The position numbers were made by a program, and so were the translations under genes. A stretch of DNA of 64,000 nt from Apostichopus japonicus (lineage: Eukaryota; Echinodermata; Holothuroidea; Aspidochirotida; Stichopodidae): positions 17,741,213-17,805,212 of the forward strand of contig NC_092574.1 of assembly GCF_037975245.1 (NCBI RefSeq), written 5' to 3'. The notes below the pieces were generated by a model. It had not been told where the DNA came from, searched no databases, and worked only from the letters and a program-made list of their open reading frames with translations. Positions 1 to 13,780 of this stretch are shown here, in pieces. Each line of letters opens with the position of its first letter. Positions within the stretch are counted from its first letter, which is position 1.

Positions 1-1287
1 GTCAGAGCTGGTATAAACGTTTTTGTGTTGTTTTTGTATTTTATTATAATAATATCTTTCAAATAAGCATCTGTTGCTTTATTTGAACCGTATTCAGATT
101 TCAGGAAGTGAATGACTACTATTTCAAAGATGTTTATCTTACCATTAAGACCTTTATTTGGTGATTCAATCTTAATTTCATGCCTATTATATACTCATTC
201 GTGTTAAACTAATTGGCGTGAACATTTAGCGGTAGACATTTGACTGAGAATAAAATCAAACAAAAAACTTCGAGAGGCAGTGTTCCCTAATGCTGAGAAC
301 ATGTATCTCCACTAAGATTATTTTTCTTATTATAACATTCCTCCATATGTGGTGTAATTCAGTCTGAGATCATCATTCCGTGAAAGTATACTTTTTGAAA
401 TGTTTCACCAAATTTAAAGTGCTAAACTTATACGACAGTAGTATACAATAGCCAATATATATATATATAAATGTACCCAAATTGACTGGTTGTTGACAAA
501 TTGTTAGTTTTTTTTTGTACTTCTGGCTCTATCAAAACGTAATCTGAAACTCTGTATCTGCTTGGTCTACATGGATGAGATTCAATTTAAGCACAATGTG
601 TTTTATTTTAATGTAAACATGTCATCTATAATGAGACTGGTGAGGTAAAACACGCCATCAGATCTTGCAACGTGGCTTTCAAGACCACCAGTATATTCTT
701 GACATCATATCACTAGGTTTACCTGCCTCGAGTTTGATATAATTAGTCATATAGTCAAATTTCGACATCTGTACGGCTTGTCCACTTTAACATCACATCT
801 TATTGAATATGCCTGCTAAGAATTTGACACGAGGGGATACCCGTAGTTATATCTAGCTAAATCCACCCCCCCCCCATGCCCCTAGCACACCCCGTAGAAA
901 TCCGTCTCATACAATTTACCAGTTTATCGATGTACACACAAAAAGAAAGTATCCGCAAGGATAAGACTGGTGAAGACATAACACATGCATGCATTATGAA
1001 CAATGAACAAATATATGCTTATTAATACAGTGTGTCTCCGTATAGTGAGTTACCGTAGCCTTTACTATATGTTATGTTATATATCTTAATTTATAAAAGA
1101 ACGAGAGCACGTTTGAAGCCCTCTAGCGTCTAATAAAAATGTCATTGTAAATTCATCATGCCCAGAAAGAGCCCTCTGAAGATACAGTCCAGACTAAACA
1201 AATCGTTTTTATCCTGGTCGCCTGTTGAAGCACGCTTGCGATTAGCAATCGAATATACTTCATGCCTTAAATACGCGTAGTTGGGAT

Positions 1288-1362
<75 letters not shown>

Positions 1363-1439
1363 GTGTGTGTGTGTGTAATGAATGTATAGCAAGTGGTATG
1401 ACAGAAAAAAATTCACTACCGTATTCGACCTTTTTGAAT
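1..1439. other. noncoding, no feature recognised apart from a short microsatellite
   Basis: This is AT-rich sequence with no exon-like reading frame. A (TA)n run at 1291-1358 followed by (TG)n to about 1376 makes an apparent peptide on the plus strand that is repeat, not gene. Confidence 0.6.
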
Positions 1440-1442
1440 TCA

Positions 1443-1530
1443 TCATTTCACAAGTTGGAATCGAACACCTGACGTTCGTGTCACAGACCTAAGTCCGTAA
1501 CACTCGGCCACGTTAATTCTACTGGAGTGG
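1443..1530 (-). mobile_element. tRNA-related SINE head, copy 1
   Basis: On the minus strand the sequence reads GTGGCCGAGTGTTACGG, an A-box-like block of the tRNA-Ser/Leu type, then about 30 bases later GGTGTTCGATTCC, a B-box-like block. No full cloverleaf forms, so it is not a functional tRNA. A second similar copy lies about 340 bases downstream. A tRNA-derived SINE is the simplest explanation. Confidence 0.55.
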
Positions 1531-1779
1531 ACGTGTATTATAGGCTTTCTATTAATAACTGTCAACGGAAGTGTTTTAACGCACCTGTTACTATTGGGCA
1601 GAGTGCTTCCCTTGTGATATTGAATCTGACAATGTAAATAGATGTATACCACTTTCTATAGGCAAGCCAAGCCGTGTTTATGAAATGAATGTGTCGCAAA
1701 TGGTATAGCAGATACATATAACATTAATATAGGCCTACATCAAACAGAAAACTTCCACTCCACGACCGGTTTCGTCCTT

Positions 1780-1870
1780 TCAGTGGGATTCACCCGGCTG
1801 CGAAGGTCTGAATCGAACACCGGACCTTCGTGTCTCTGACCGTATCACTCGGTCACAGTAATTCTGCTGA
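1780..1870 (-). mobile_element. tRNA-related SINE head, copy 2
   Basis: The minus strand reads GTGACCGAGTGATACGG and, after ACACGAAGGTCC, the B-box-like GGTGTTCGATTC. It shares with copy 1 the same order and spacing of blocks and the linker word ACACGAA. The body to the left differs from copy 1, so the elements may be separate insertions of one family or a diverged duplication. Confidence 0.55.
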
Positions 1871-3570
1871 CATTTTTGATCTGTCAGTGTAGGTATCATC
1901 GTTACCATTTGCCACACTATATACTCCTTTGGTTTTTCTTGTAATTCTACATTTTCCTTTGTAAATCTGTTATTTTCTTTTCCCATAATAACAATAGGCA
2001 TCAACAAGTCACTTTATACCGGGCTCTGCTGGTAGTTAACTCACCGTACTTCTGCTACATACATGCCGCACTAACTCAATAAAATGCCAAACTTCCCAGA
2101 CATAATGCATATTCGAATTTTGACAATGGCATCCTTCTCCCTAAACCTTATATGTAAATTAATAAGTACAACTGCTGTCAGTCAAAAAATATATAAAATT
2201 ATTGAATTTGAATATCGAATTTATGACAAAAATGTCATGAAACTTGCAAATTACTCTCCTGCAATTAAATTAAATTAATCTGTCGTAAATAATGTTGTAG
2301 GTATATTAATAGCGCTTTGTATATATTTTGTCTCAATCAGAGAGTATTAAGTGTATGTTTCCAAATATTGAACACACCAGTCCATTCTGGAAGGAAATAT
2401 ACAAGACATAAATGTTACAAATTTTTGGTCGGTTTTATTATAGAAATATATGAGCGTGTACATATTGCAAAATGAAAAGGTCACCTAAAAAGCTTTAGGG
2501 TATTCCATTGTTAAAAGACACTCGCTGAACAATTTGATTTATATTTATCCACGAAAAGTCTTTTCATTAATTTGGGATAAAAGCATGACAAAACCCCGAT
2601 GACCTTGAGTTTTTTCCGCCGCTCCCTAAATATACTTTACTTGATAGAAGCCGCAAAAGTTTTATCACGGAAATACAAAAAAATAAAACAAACAAAAAAG
2701 AAACGCATTGATATATCTCGTAATGGGCGATGGTTTATACATATCGTTTATGTATATAAATATATATATATTTATATAAATATATGTATATATTATGGGT
2801 TTTTTTTACTTTCATCCGAGGATAATTGTCAATGCTTTGTCGCAGTTACCCGCATGGTAATTTTTACAACAAAAATAAATTTAATGGACAAGTCCTTAAA
2901 GATTAAAAGGTATCAACTAAACTACTCTCAAAAATGAAATGACTGGAGGGACAAATGGCATCAGGAGAGCAGTATTAAGTAGGACGGTTATGGATTACAG
3001 ACTTGGCGGCAAATATCGATGCATTTTCTTTCTTTTGTGTTCTTCACTTTTGAATATTTGAATGAAAATATATCTCAGCCAATCGAACATAACTTAATAC
3101 ATGTCTGAAAGACAAATCTGATATACCCATTGTTATAGGGCTAGGAAATTAAAGCGACTGGGTGGGTGGGGGTGTGTTTGCAATCAAAATCGTGTCTAGA
3201 TGCAAGCACATGACCAATACGACTCTGAAAGAAAAGCAAATAAAGTTAGTTTATTGCTCTTTGAAAATCCATTCTGTCATGCATGATGCAGTCAATTATA
3301 CATGTAAAAAGGGTGAGTGTGGGTCTCTCTTAGAACCCCCCCCTCCCCTCCCCTGGTGCTGATATGCGGCTTGAATCGAATGAAAGGCAGGCGTGAACCC
3401 TGGTGCACCCAATGCAAGGTATTATGGTCTGTTATGCCACCCCTATAAAATATCGGAATGTTTAATAACTTTACTAGGGATTGGATATAGTTCGTTTAGT
3501 GGAATATACAGAACCTGTAAACCAGAGAAGGCCACCTGTTCGAATTTCGAGACAGTGGGTTGGATATTTG
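1871..3570. other. noncoding, nothing recognised
   Basis: AT-rich sequence with short TA tracts near 2750-2795. The open frames here are short, lack splice context and match nothing I know. Confidence 0.5.
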
Positions 3571-3949
3571 CAATGCAACACTTGACAGACACTGCAACAC
3601 TTAGCAGACACTGTAACACTTGACACACAATGTAACACTCGACATAAAACGTAACACTTGACAGAAAATGTAATACTTAGCAGACACTGTAACACTTGAC
3701 AGACAATGTAATACTTAGCAGACACTGTAACACTTGAAACACAATATAACACTTGACAGAAAATGTAACACTTGACAGAAAATGTAACACTTGATATAAA
3801 ACGTAACACTTGACAGAAAATGTAGTACTAAGCAGACACTGCAAAACTTGACAGATAATGTAATACTTAGCAGACAATGTAACACTTGACGGAAATGTAA
3901 CACTTGACAAACAATATAACACTCGACATAAAAATGTAACACTTGTCAT
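3571..3949. repeat. 18-bp minisatellite (AATGTAACACTTGACAGA)
   Basis: About 20 imperfect units of 17-18 bp built from TGTAACACTTGACAGA alternate with variants such as TAATACTTAGCAGACAC. Because the unit length is often a multiple of three, the minus strand stays open in several frames and produces repetitive Cys/Val/Ser peptides. Those are by-products of the repeat. Confidence 0.85.
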
Positions 3950-5490
3950 GAAGAGAAAAAATATTCCGCACTGCAAAAATGCGATGTTCAAGATATCCCT
4001 TTTATTTCCGCCATCTTGTATTGTTAGTTTCATTACAATTTTGTCACGTGAGACAATATTTGACACTTTCGGAAAGTTTGTTCTGTGTTAAAAAGAATAG
4101 CTGCTATTCTTTAGCATATGTAGTTGTTTAATAGGTCTATCCTAATTTACGCTATGCATGGTTCTGGGCTGAATTTGTTATAAGTAGAAAATGTCAAAAT
4201 TAGTTATACTTTCTGAAACTCAACGTGAGAAGTTATCAGGTTGTACGGTGTTGGGTGTAACTGATATATGAAAGTACTCCCAGACTAGCATATGTAACCA
4301 ATATAATGCAGCTTAATGCAAATCAAGGGGAAATTATTTATTTCATTAAAAACTACATATTTTTTTCAATTAATCATAAATGCAGCTTACATCAGTTTTG
4401 TTTATCAATTCAAATCCACATAACCACACAACAAACAATGTCTTTTCATTGAGTCTATGTAATTTTTTTTCTGGAATGGAAAGTCTGCTTTTATATCTAG
4501 CCTGCTATATGAAACGGCGGAGAACAATATCCATCAAAGTTTTCGTGCTTAAAACCTATCTTTGCTAAAATTGATAGCGTCCATTTCGACGAGAACTGTG
4601 TTTTTTCTCTCTCTCTCTTTGTGTAAAAATAAGTGGGCCTGACGTTTCTATCCTAGCAAGATCTACTTCAAAGGCTCTTTCCATTTAGCAGTTTCAACAC
4701 AAAATTCGTCCAAGCTTTTCATTATAAACAACATTTCTGAATTAATGATGCAAATTTGAGAAAAAGCACAAAGTCTATCGGGAAATATGTTTGAGGGCGA
4801 TAAAAGCGATTTTATCTATCAGTGAAAAGTCAGAACTTCCATAAAAAAGAACATTTTTGCCGAAATCAATTCTGAGATCACCTGTGATACTTTATTTCAT
4901 TTGTTGTTTTTTGGTCTGTTTCCTCTCTTGTTTCAGACAACTGTTAACTTTTTCAACACACCATTATCATTAGTAGCCTTTAATAAGAACAAGGAAATGA
5001 AGATTGATAGAAATTTACTACTTTTAATCCAGGCTCATTTGAGGAATATAATGTTAGGGATGTTGGTGCCTTTTTATAGTTTTGTTTTGCTGTAATGAGG
5101 TTTTTTGTTGTTGCTGAATTCAGCATCATTTTTTCCCGCTGAAAATCAGTTTAGACTGAAGCCTTCAAATTAATTTAGGATGAAAAAACGGAATGACAAA
5201 ACCGATCTTTACGTGAAGATTTGTATTTATGCTTGACTTTCGTCTGTTCATGTTCAAATATCAGTTTTAATGGTTTCCCGAAAAATTAATGTAAGGGGGA
5301 AAGAAGAGAAGAAAAAAAAACTTGTGCTTGCGACAAATTTAATGAAGGTGTTAATTAACTGTTATGACATACGTACACATGTTTTCCTACTATAATTAGA
5401 ACTGTAAAGGTTATTAATCTACTTAATTGATTAAATTAATTTAAGTCATTAAACTAATTGTATTTTGTTATTTCGTTGTTTTCATTCAGA
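3950..5490. other. noncoding, nothing recognised
   Basis: No exon-like frame, tRNA or transposon end was recognised. The sequence is AT-rich with short CT tracts near 4605-4620. Confidence 0.5.
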
Positions 5491-7075
5491 CAACTCAGTT
5501 AGTCAGTCGATCATTCAATCTGTACCTGAACCAGTAATTACGTCAGTCATTCATTCACAGTACATTAATCAACTAGTTTATAGTTAGTCAATCAGTCATT
5601 CGGTTTATCATTCAGTCCATCAGTAGTTCGGTCAGACAGTCAGTCAGTCCGCCGTCCGTCAATTAGTCAGTCCGTCATTTCTTCACTCAATCAGTCATTC
5701 AGCCTGTTGTTTCGTCCGTCCGTCCGTCGGTCCATCCGTCCGTCAGTCAGCTAGCAAGTCAATCGATTGCTAAGTCAGTCAGGTAATCATGCGGTCAATT
5801 TCTTTTCAGCTAGTTAGCACGTCAATCAGTAGTTCGATCAGTCAATGTTATTTTAAAGCTAATAGTCGTTAGTTGATTAGTCAGTCAGTTAATAAGTCAG
5901 TTTGTCTGCATTCAGTCATTCAGTATGTCTGCTAGTCACTCGATCAGTTAGTCGGTCAATCAATCAGACTGTCAATCACTCTTTCAGTTGATTAGTCAGT
6001 CAGTTAGTAAGTCAGTTTGTCTGTCTGTCAGTCGGTCAATCATTCAGTATGTCTGCTAGTCACTCAATCAGTTAGTCGATCGGTTAATCAGACTGTCAAT
6101 CACTCCAGTAGTTGATTGGTCCGTCAGTTTGTCCGCCAGTCAGTAAGTATGTCTGTCAGTCATTCAGTATGTCTGTAGTCACTCAATCAGTTAGTCGTCA
6201 GTCAATCAGACTGTCAATCCCTCCACCAGTTGATTAGTCGGTCAGTTAATCAGTCAGTTTGTCTGCCTGTCAGTCAGTCAGTCATTCAGAATGTCTGCTG
6301 GTCAATCATTCAGTTAGTCGGTCAGTCAATCAGACTGTCAGTAAATTAGACTGTCAATCACGCATTTAGTTGATAAGTCAGTCAGTTAGTAAGTCAGTTT
6401 ATATGCCTGTAGTTTTGTCTGTAAGTCACACAATCAGTTAATTCAGTTAGTAGTTAGCCCATAAATCTATCAGACTATCCGTCATCCATTCGATCAGTCA
6501 GTCCGCCATTTATTCAGTCAGTTACTCAGGCCAAAAATCAGACTGTCAGCCAATCAGTCAGTTAGTCTCGTCTTTCAGTCAGTCAGTTAGTTAGTCACTC
6601 AGGCCAAAAATCAGACTGTCAGCCAATCAGTCAATTAGTCTTGTCTTTCAGTCAGTAAGGTTAGTCAGTCACTCAGGCCAAAAATCAGACTGTCAGCCAA
6701 TCAGTAAGTTAGTCTTGTCTTTCAGTCAGTCACTCAGTTAGTCAGTCACTCAGGCCAAAAATCAGACTGTCAGCCAATCAGTCAGTTAGTCTCGTCTTTC
6801 AGTCAGTCAGTTAGTTAGTCACTCAGGCCAAAAATCAGACTGTCAGCCAATCAGTAAGTTAGTCCTGTCTTTCAGCCAGTCAGTCAGTTAGTCAGTCACT
6901 CAGGCCAAAAATCAGACTGTCAGCCAATCAGTCAGTTAGTCTTGTCTTTCCGCCAGTCAATCAGTTAGTCAGTCAATCAGGCCAAAATTCAGACTGTCAG
7001 CGAATCAGTCAGTTAGTATTGTCTTTCAGCCAGTCAGTTAGTTAGTCAGTCTGGCAACCAGTTAGTCATGTCATT
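5491..7075. repeat. GTCAGT satellite block with two higher-order repeat domains
   Basis: The block is made of degenerate GTCA/GTCAGT words over about 1.6 kb. Two domains have longer units. Around 5871-6400 a unit of about 117-120 bp starts GTTGATTAGTCAGTCAGTTA. From 6527 to about 7050 a unit of 73-77 bp starts CAGGCCAAAAATCAGACTGT, with seven copies at 6527, 6600, 6674, 6751, 6824, 6901 and 6978. No coding frame survives. Confidence 0.93.
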
Positions 7076-9210
7076 CCTTGAGTAGATGGTCCATCTGTCA
7101 GGCCATCAGTGTGTCCTGCTGTCAATTTATATTTACTGGATGCCTGTGTATGATTTCATACATCACATACAAGCGACGCTAGAGATCATTTCACCTAAAC
7201 ATCTCCAATATAAATCTGCCTGTCCATGATTTTCTTCCTTTCGAATTCAGAGTACGTCAGTGGGTAAACTTCATTTCGTTTCGGAGTGATCCATCGCTTT
7301 CATATGCCATTATTATACAGTTTATGATGGAATGATTAAGTAAGACATAAACTAAAAGAAGTGACGTGGTTGGATATCATGAACAATTTAAGTACCTTTT
7401 TTTTAGTCCAAATTTAATGTGTGTGAAATTTGATACAGATGTTGGAAGCATCGATATAGCATGTCAAAATCTATATGAGGATCTCTCTTCATTCTTTATG
7501 TTATCATCTAAATATTCAGGTTATAAGTTTCGTAATTCAAAATGTCGCTCGTATGTTACTGGTGGGTATCAGTATAATAAAATCTTCATGAGGGTGTCCA
7601 GCAAAGAAATAAAAGGTAACGTCGAATGAGTTCTTATTGTAAAATAAAGATTTTACAGATTGCTACATAGGTGATGTCTCGTCTGTTTTCTTATAACACG
7701 GAAAAGGGCGTTTTTTTTCCTGACGAATTTCGAACATTGATTTTGGTCAATAATAATCTATTTTTCACAGTATTCACTAAATCAATTAACACTATTAAAG
7801 GTCATATTTATTATCAATGGTCACCCATGATCAAATTTGCCTCTGTGAATGTAGTTACCCACCCTGAAATATTATCTCTCTGTTTGAATACTTCCGAATG
7901 TTTCGGAATGATTTCTAAGACTCTTTGGCAAGTACCTTTGAGAACTGCTAGCAATTAAACCTTTGCAAGAATTGCTGGTATTTGCCACTTTGACAAAACT
8001 GTACACAAAAATTACATTTTAATGTTTTCAAATTCGTCACAATTTTCTTCTCAAGAACTGCAATTTGCCTTCTTTGATTTTTTCTTATGGGAGGGGAGGA
8101 GGGGGGGGGGAGGGGGAGGTGCTAAATTCATTTGTAAAGCTCTTCTCTTTATCGATTACGTCATGATTACATGGCCACAGAGCCGATGTAAAGGAACTTA
8201 GGCTGTGATAAAATCAGTTCGAAGAAATAACTTTTGAGTTTAAGTTTCCCAGAATTTACATCGATATGTGACATTATATGTGAAAGGTATTTCAACTTTG
8301 TTCCTCATAGATCTATATTAAACTTTAAAGAAAGGCTTGAGCGTGACAGACCATATGACGTGACGTCATAGTTGTGTTCATCACATACAACTAGAAAGTG
8401 GACTGCATGTTCCACACCGATGTGGGAAATAATGTTCTTTCAAAGCGGCAGTGTGTTTACCACAAGGAGTATAGCTTAGTGTCACTATTTAACATATTTC
8501 CATCCTTTTCGTGAATCTACCGTGTTATGAGGTGCTACCACCTTAGCTTAATGCAAAGCATAGTGTTTTCAAATAGGCCTATATGTTTTTACCTTCCATT
8601 TTCTCTCTGTTTCATACGTCCCGCCATGGGGTTGAAAAATGAAGCGACGGTTGTTCGAATCAAGAGTTATTGCGCAGGATATAAACGCATGAGAAAATAT
8701 ATAACAAAGACTGATTGGTGTTTTATAGTACCGCAAGACTGTATAAACGGAAGGTGACTCACATTAATGGCTCCCTGTGCACTTAATCGACAATAGCAAG
8801 AAAACGATTTCACCCGCTATAATGCTTGGTTCCGTCATTACTACATATACCTATACAGTTTGTACGCTGTGCTTTTAAAAGGTATGCATCTCAGATTATG
8901 AAATTATTACTTCTATGAAATTCCCAGGGGCGAAAATCAATGGTTGGAGGCATAAACTTTGTAGTCAAAGCTGAAAATCAATCTGGACAAGCGATGAGTT
9001 TGATGCTTTGAAAGCAAAATAAATGACACAGACGAAAATATTCTCTGGCACGACCGATCAAGTGGTGCGTTCTTTGCTATATAAAGCTAGTGGTTTTTGA
9101 CATTCCGTTAATCAGTCCCAGTGCTGGGACAATTTAAGACCAAGTTTTAATGGTATGGTAAAATGGAACCCTCGCATCGTTTACACTGATTGATTCTTGG
9201 CAATAAAGGA
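7076..9210. other. noncoding, nothing recognised apart from a G-rich tract
   Basis: Two open stretches at 7366-7629 and 7671-7958 have no recognisable family and no clear splice context. A purine/G-rich tract at 8089-8122 could form a G-quadruplex. A palindromic TGACGTCA octamer sits at 8361-8368. Confidence 0.5.
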
Positions 9211-9293
<83 letters not shown>

Positions 9294-9373
9294 ATATATA
9301 TATATCTATCTATATCTATATATATATATATACACATATATATATATATATATTTATACATATATATAAATAT

Positions 9374-9407
<34 letters not shown>

Positions 9408-9408
9408 G
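9211..9408. repeat. interrupted (TA)n microsatellite
   Basis: About 200 bp of TA dinucleotides are interrupted by TATC, TATCTA and ATAAATA variants. The Tyr-Ile peptide read from it is an artefact. Confidence 0.95.
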
Positions 9409-9761
9409 AATCAACATGGCTGTGGATTATATGCTTTACCGCCACTCGTCCGGGTCAGATGAATCTTATAGCAATACTAACGTTGGCAAAAGTTTTTGCA
9501 CACTTGGAAACTCAATCTACGGCCACTGCTTTTTGCTAAGTGCATAGGTCTGAGTTATGATTGAAGCGGAAATCATTTGACAAGATAATTTTCTTGTCGT
9601 TTGAATAACGAGTAGTCCGTGATCTGCAATCGTAAATTCGTCGTGACTTTATCCTTCTCCGACATGTTTATAGTAAAGGTGAAAACAGGAACACAATCGA
9701 CAATAAAGACCATACTGCCTCGATTCGACTCAAGAGGGAAGTATAGGCTATATTAGCCAAC

Positions 9762-10052
9762 CGATTCACACAGAGATTACATTATCTACTGTAAATCGTA
9801 AAGTTTTGTACCACAGTAAACAAAAACTTGATCGTGTTGATAAATCGGTAGCATACGCTATTAGGTTTACAGTAAGAACTGAGGATATGTGTAATCCCAA
9901 CAAGTGCATCAAATTTGATATGTTGGGATTACACATATCTTCAGTTCTTTACTGTAATCATAATAGCACATGCTACCGATTTATAGCAGTTTTTACTGTG
10001 GTACAACACTATAAGATATACAGTATAGTTTCTGTAATATCTGTGTGAATCG
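9762..10052. mobile_element. foldback MITE with long imperfect inverted arms
   Basis: The left arm (about 9762-9902) and right arm (about 9919-10052) are reverse complements along nearly their whole length, with a spacer of about 16 bp. Shared blocks in order include the terminal CGATTCACACAGA, GTACCACAGTAAA, AAATCGGTAGCAT, TTACAGTAA and ATATGTGTAATCCCAAC. The inner blocks are nearly identical while the outer ones have indels. Outside the last clear base the flanks keep weak similarity, so the true ends may be 5-15 bp further out and no target duplication can be fixed. No transposase is encoded. Confidence 0.85.
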
Positions 10053-13000
10053 ATCGGGTGGTTTAGCGAAAACAAGAAACAATGTGGACGTTTTATACAT
10101 ATTTTATCAGATTATCATGTAGTTCAATTGGCATACATTACATGCGATGCGTGGATTGTGTTGGTTAGGTGTTCTGTAATGACATGAATCATGTTAAATA
10201 TATCAGAGTGTTATTGATACGTTTTTTTTTTGGGGGGGGGGAGTGGGTTACAACAAAATGCCATGTTAGCTAGTAATATGATATATAAATATCTTTTAGC
10301 TATAACATTTCTAGACTTGTGTTATGATGGAAAAACAGGCCCAAACTATAACATGAAAGCAGAGACATGAATCAAAATCATGTTTCCAAAATTCCATTTT
10401 GCTCTGACAAACATAAAGTGTTCATTTATCATTTGATACGACCACGTGATTTTTACACCGGTTTAATTTTTTTTTTCATCATCATGTTTAACATGAACAT
10501 AACTTAAAAGCCTAGATATATATATATATATATACTTCTTTATCTTAGTTTACCATCTTCATATAAATCAACCTTCTCATTGGTATCTCTACATCTCAAA
10601 TTTATAGCTACAAGAATGTTTTTATAAATCTCATCCCAACCCGAGAACATAAATATAACTTCAAGAATAATTAGATACGTGCAATCTCTCGCACATTCGC
10701 TGTCTTGATATATTAAACCTCTTTGCCTCGAGATGGCAGGTTTTGCTTCGCGTTACCTAGGCAGCCGTCAAGGGCTTCTCGTTTCGCTTAACAGCAACTT
10801 CTTGGTCTAAGAAGAAGGCTGTTTTTTTTTAATAAATATATCCTGCTGCTGGAGGAACTTACACACTTGTTCTTCTTCTTTATGGGTCAGTAATTTTTCA
10901 ATAATCAAAGCATAACCAGATACGCATCAATTGATGCATATACCTCCGATTATTATCTTTATAACGAAATAATATATAAATTGAAAAATGTTCTCTTGGG
11001 GGGGGGGGATTTGCCCAATAACAGTTTCAAAATAAAGATAGGGAGGAAACAAAAAGAATATATAGGCCTATCTGATATTTCTTTTTCTTCTTTTTCTTTC
11101 TCTTGCGGAATGTGTGTCAAAATAAAGTCTCTCCAGTTGTTGGATTTTTTTGAGATATCATGTTTTTAGCAACCTTTGACTATTTATGGATTATCAAAGA
11201 TTTTGAAAGTTGCAAGTGTCAAGAGAAAGACAGAATATTTTGCGCTTTCTGAATTGTTGATGAGACCACTTCGACACTTAAGGCGATTTAAGCTTAAACA
11301 AGGTAACGAAAAATTACCATATTTCAAGAAATATTATAGAAAGCGCGACAGGCCTCTAGAGAGTAAACAATTGCTGTCTCTGAATTATGGTTTTATCTTT
11401 GAGGATTTTCATAATTGAACAGAAAAAGATCAGTCGAGATAGCTGTGGGATACGTCCGACCTTTGTATATCAAAGACGAGGTGACAAAAATAAACTTGGC
11501 TATTTTGTCCTTGGGAATTTGTTAGGTAGGTCGATTGGGTGCTATCTCTTCTATAAGAGGCTACTGAATTATTTGTGATTGTTGCAAGATGCTATATATA
11601 TATATAACTGAAAACTGAGAATAAACAAGGCGTGTTATGCATATATGCAAATAGACCGAATAGAATATAAAATATTATTACCAATATTATAACAACACTT
11701 TCAGAAAATGTTTGTTTTTTTTGTCGTTGAGATTATGGCACATTTTATATATGCCATCGTTAGTAATATTGTTTACTATCATTGTACATCTTCGCATGGT
11801 CTACATATATCATACTGTTGTATAGTTCAGTATAACTGCTGTTGCGTTGCGCATCTTGCATGTGTGTATTATATTGTACACTGATTAAGCGCGCAGTGGC
11901 ACAGAGACAGTAATGTTTGCTACATATACGCTGGCTCAAATTATCCAAACAAGTTATACCGTAGATGGCGATGGAAAGTTTCCCCGAGTAAATCCCATAA
12001 TATCATTCCCAATATCTGAGCCAATCATGGAAATGCCAAGGCTGAAAAATCTTGCCGTTGATTGCTTTTAACTTGGAAGTTTGTTACTAATTCCCCCCCC
12101 CCCCTCCCCTTTCAAGCAGCTAGATCATACATGAGCTTTATCACAGCCATAATGACGTCACTGTGAGTTGATCGCGATCCATGGGCTTGAGTAACAATAA
12201 CAATATAGGCCGAAGCATTCTTAACAACAATGTCAATATCATAAACGGTCTCGCATATTGCAATGACGTCACTAAGGATAAAAGACAGGAGGAGAAGGAG
12301 GGGGGGGGGGGGGAGGCTGGCAGTTTTTATTGGCAACGACCTCTGTTCCGACAAAAAGAGGCAAATTTCGGCCCAAAAAGATCGCTCCTAGTCTGACGCC
12401 GCACTATATGAACACTTGAATAAACAAGTGGTCCATTTTCACTCTGAAAATCCGTCGAAAGTTCAAAATATAGGGATAAAGTTTATTGAAATGTCGGTAT
12501 AAATCTTGAAACGACGACGACGACGAAAAAAAATGGGGGGGATGTTGCATCCTCACCCCTCCCACTAGTGACACCCCCTGCTAATCTGCCCTAACAATAA
12601 ATATGCTATAAATAATGCCAATATACCGAAGAATCTAAAACGATTGAGCAACATTATAACCAGCAGAAGCTCATCAATCAAAGCGGCTGAATTGCATAGT
12701 TTAGCACGCAGTCCATTTAAGTCAGCTCACAAAAATCAGTACACCCAGCAAACATGTCAAGATGCTCTCGCGGTTTCAATGTAGTATCATGTAATAGGTT
12801 TAGCCTACTGCATGACAAATAAGTTATAACATGATGTATGAGTTTGTGAAATTATCCCTTGGGTGCTCAGTAATTGCTGTTTGTTATTGGCTTGGATGGT
12901 GGAGTGATGTCTTCTTCACCATATTGTTGAATAAAGAACTTGTCAAGCAAGTATTATAATCTTTAAGGATTATGAAAACCAAACTAGACACAAACAGAGG

Positions 13001-13371
13001 TTCTGTCACGGAAATGGATTGGTTCATGTTGTGAAATTATGACAGGTCTACCTATTGTCATTCTGTAGCAATAACAATTTAGAGGAAAATATGATGAAAA
13101 ATAAGTAGAAGACAGAACATGCAAATGGGGGGGGGGGGGGGAATTGTCTTTGATCAACAGCTGCAGCAATAATTATTGATGCAATCACGTGGCTGTACAT
13201 GCTCGCTATGCTTAAATTCGAATTACTTTCGAGGGTTGGACGCAAATCTAGAGATACAATTATAAAAAATGAAACTTTAAACTAAGGAGTAAAGGTATCA
13301 ACAGTAAGAAACTTGCTACTTTCATTGACATCGATCTGTACATATACAATAGCAAGAACTGCAATCTCACG
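10053..13371. other. noncoding, nothing recognised
   Basis: There are G homopolymers (10232-10241, 10999-11008, 12300-12314 and 13127-13141), a C run at 12093-12103 and two TGACGTCA octamers at 12153 and 12264. Open frames such as 11176-11418 lack known motifs. I see no exon. Confidence 0.5.
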
Positions 13372-13780
13372 ACGATGACAATGGAATGACAATGACAATG
13401 AGAATGACAATGGCAATGAAAGTAACAATGGGAATATGTAAATGACAATCGCAATGACAATGACTATGGGAATATGAAAATGACCATGGCAATGAGAATG
13501 ACCATGGCAATGATGATGACGATGACGATGGCAATGGCAATGATAATATAATGAGAATATGAAAATGACAATGGCACTAAAGAACAATCATGGCAAAAGC
13601 GATGATGACGACAATGAACATTACAATGGAAATAATAATGGCAACAACAATGAGAATGACAATGACAGTGGAAATGACAATGATAATTATAATGTCAGTG
13701 ACAATAACAATGGCAATGGCAATGGCGAAGACAAATAATAATGGCAATCAGAATAACAATGAGAAACACAATGGCAATTA
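13372..13780. repeat. degenerate AATGAC/AATGGC hexamer minisatellite
   Basis: About 400 bp are composed of six-base words AATGAC, AATGGC, AATGAG and GATGAC. Six-base periodicity keeps frames open on both strands, giving Met/Thr-rich plus-strand and His/Ser-rich minus-strand translations with no biological support. Confidence 0.9.

Noticed and set aside
3443-4066. Overlapping minus-strand Cys/Val-rich frames of 75-129 codons.
   Set aside because: They arise from the 18-bp minisatellite and have no independent coding support.
5491-7075. Regular repeats considered as a possible CRISPR-like array.
   Set aside because: There are no unique spacers, units are degenerate throughout, and the sequence is eukaryotic.
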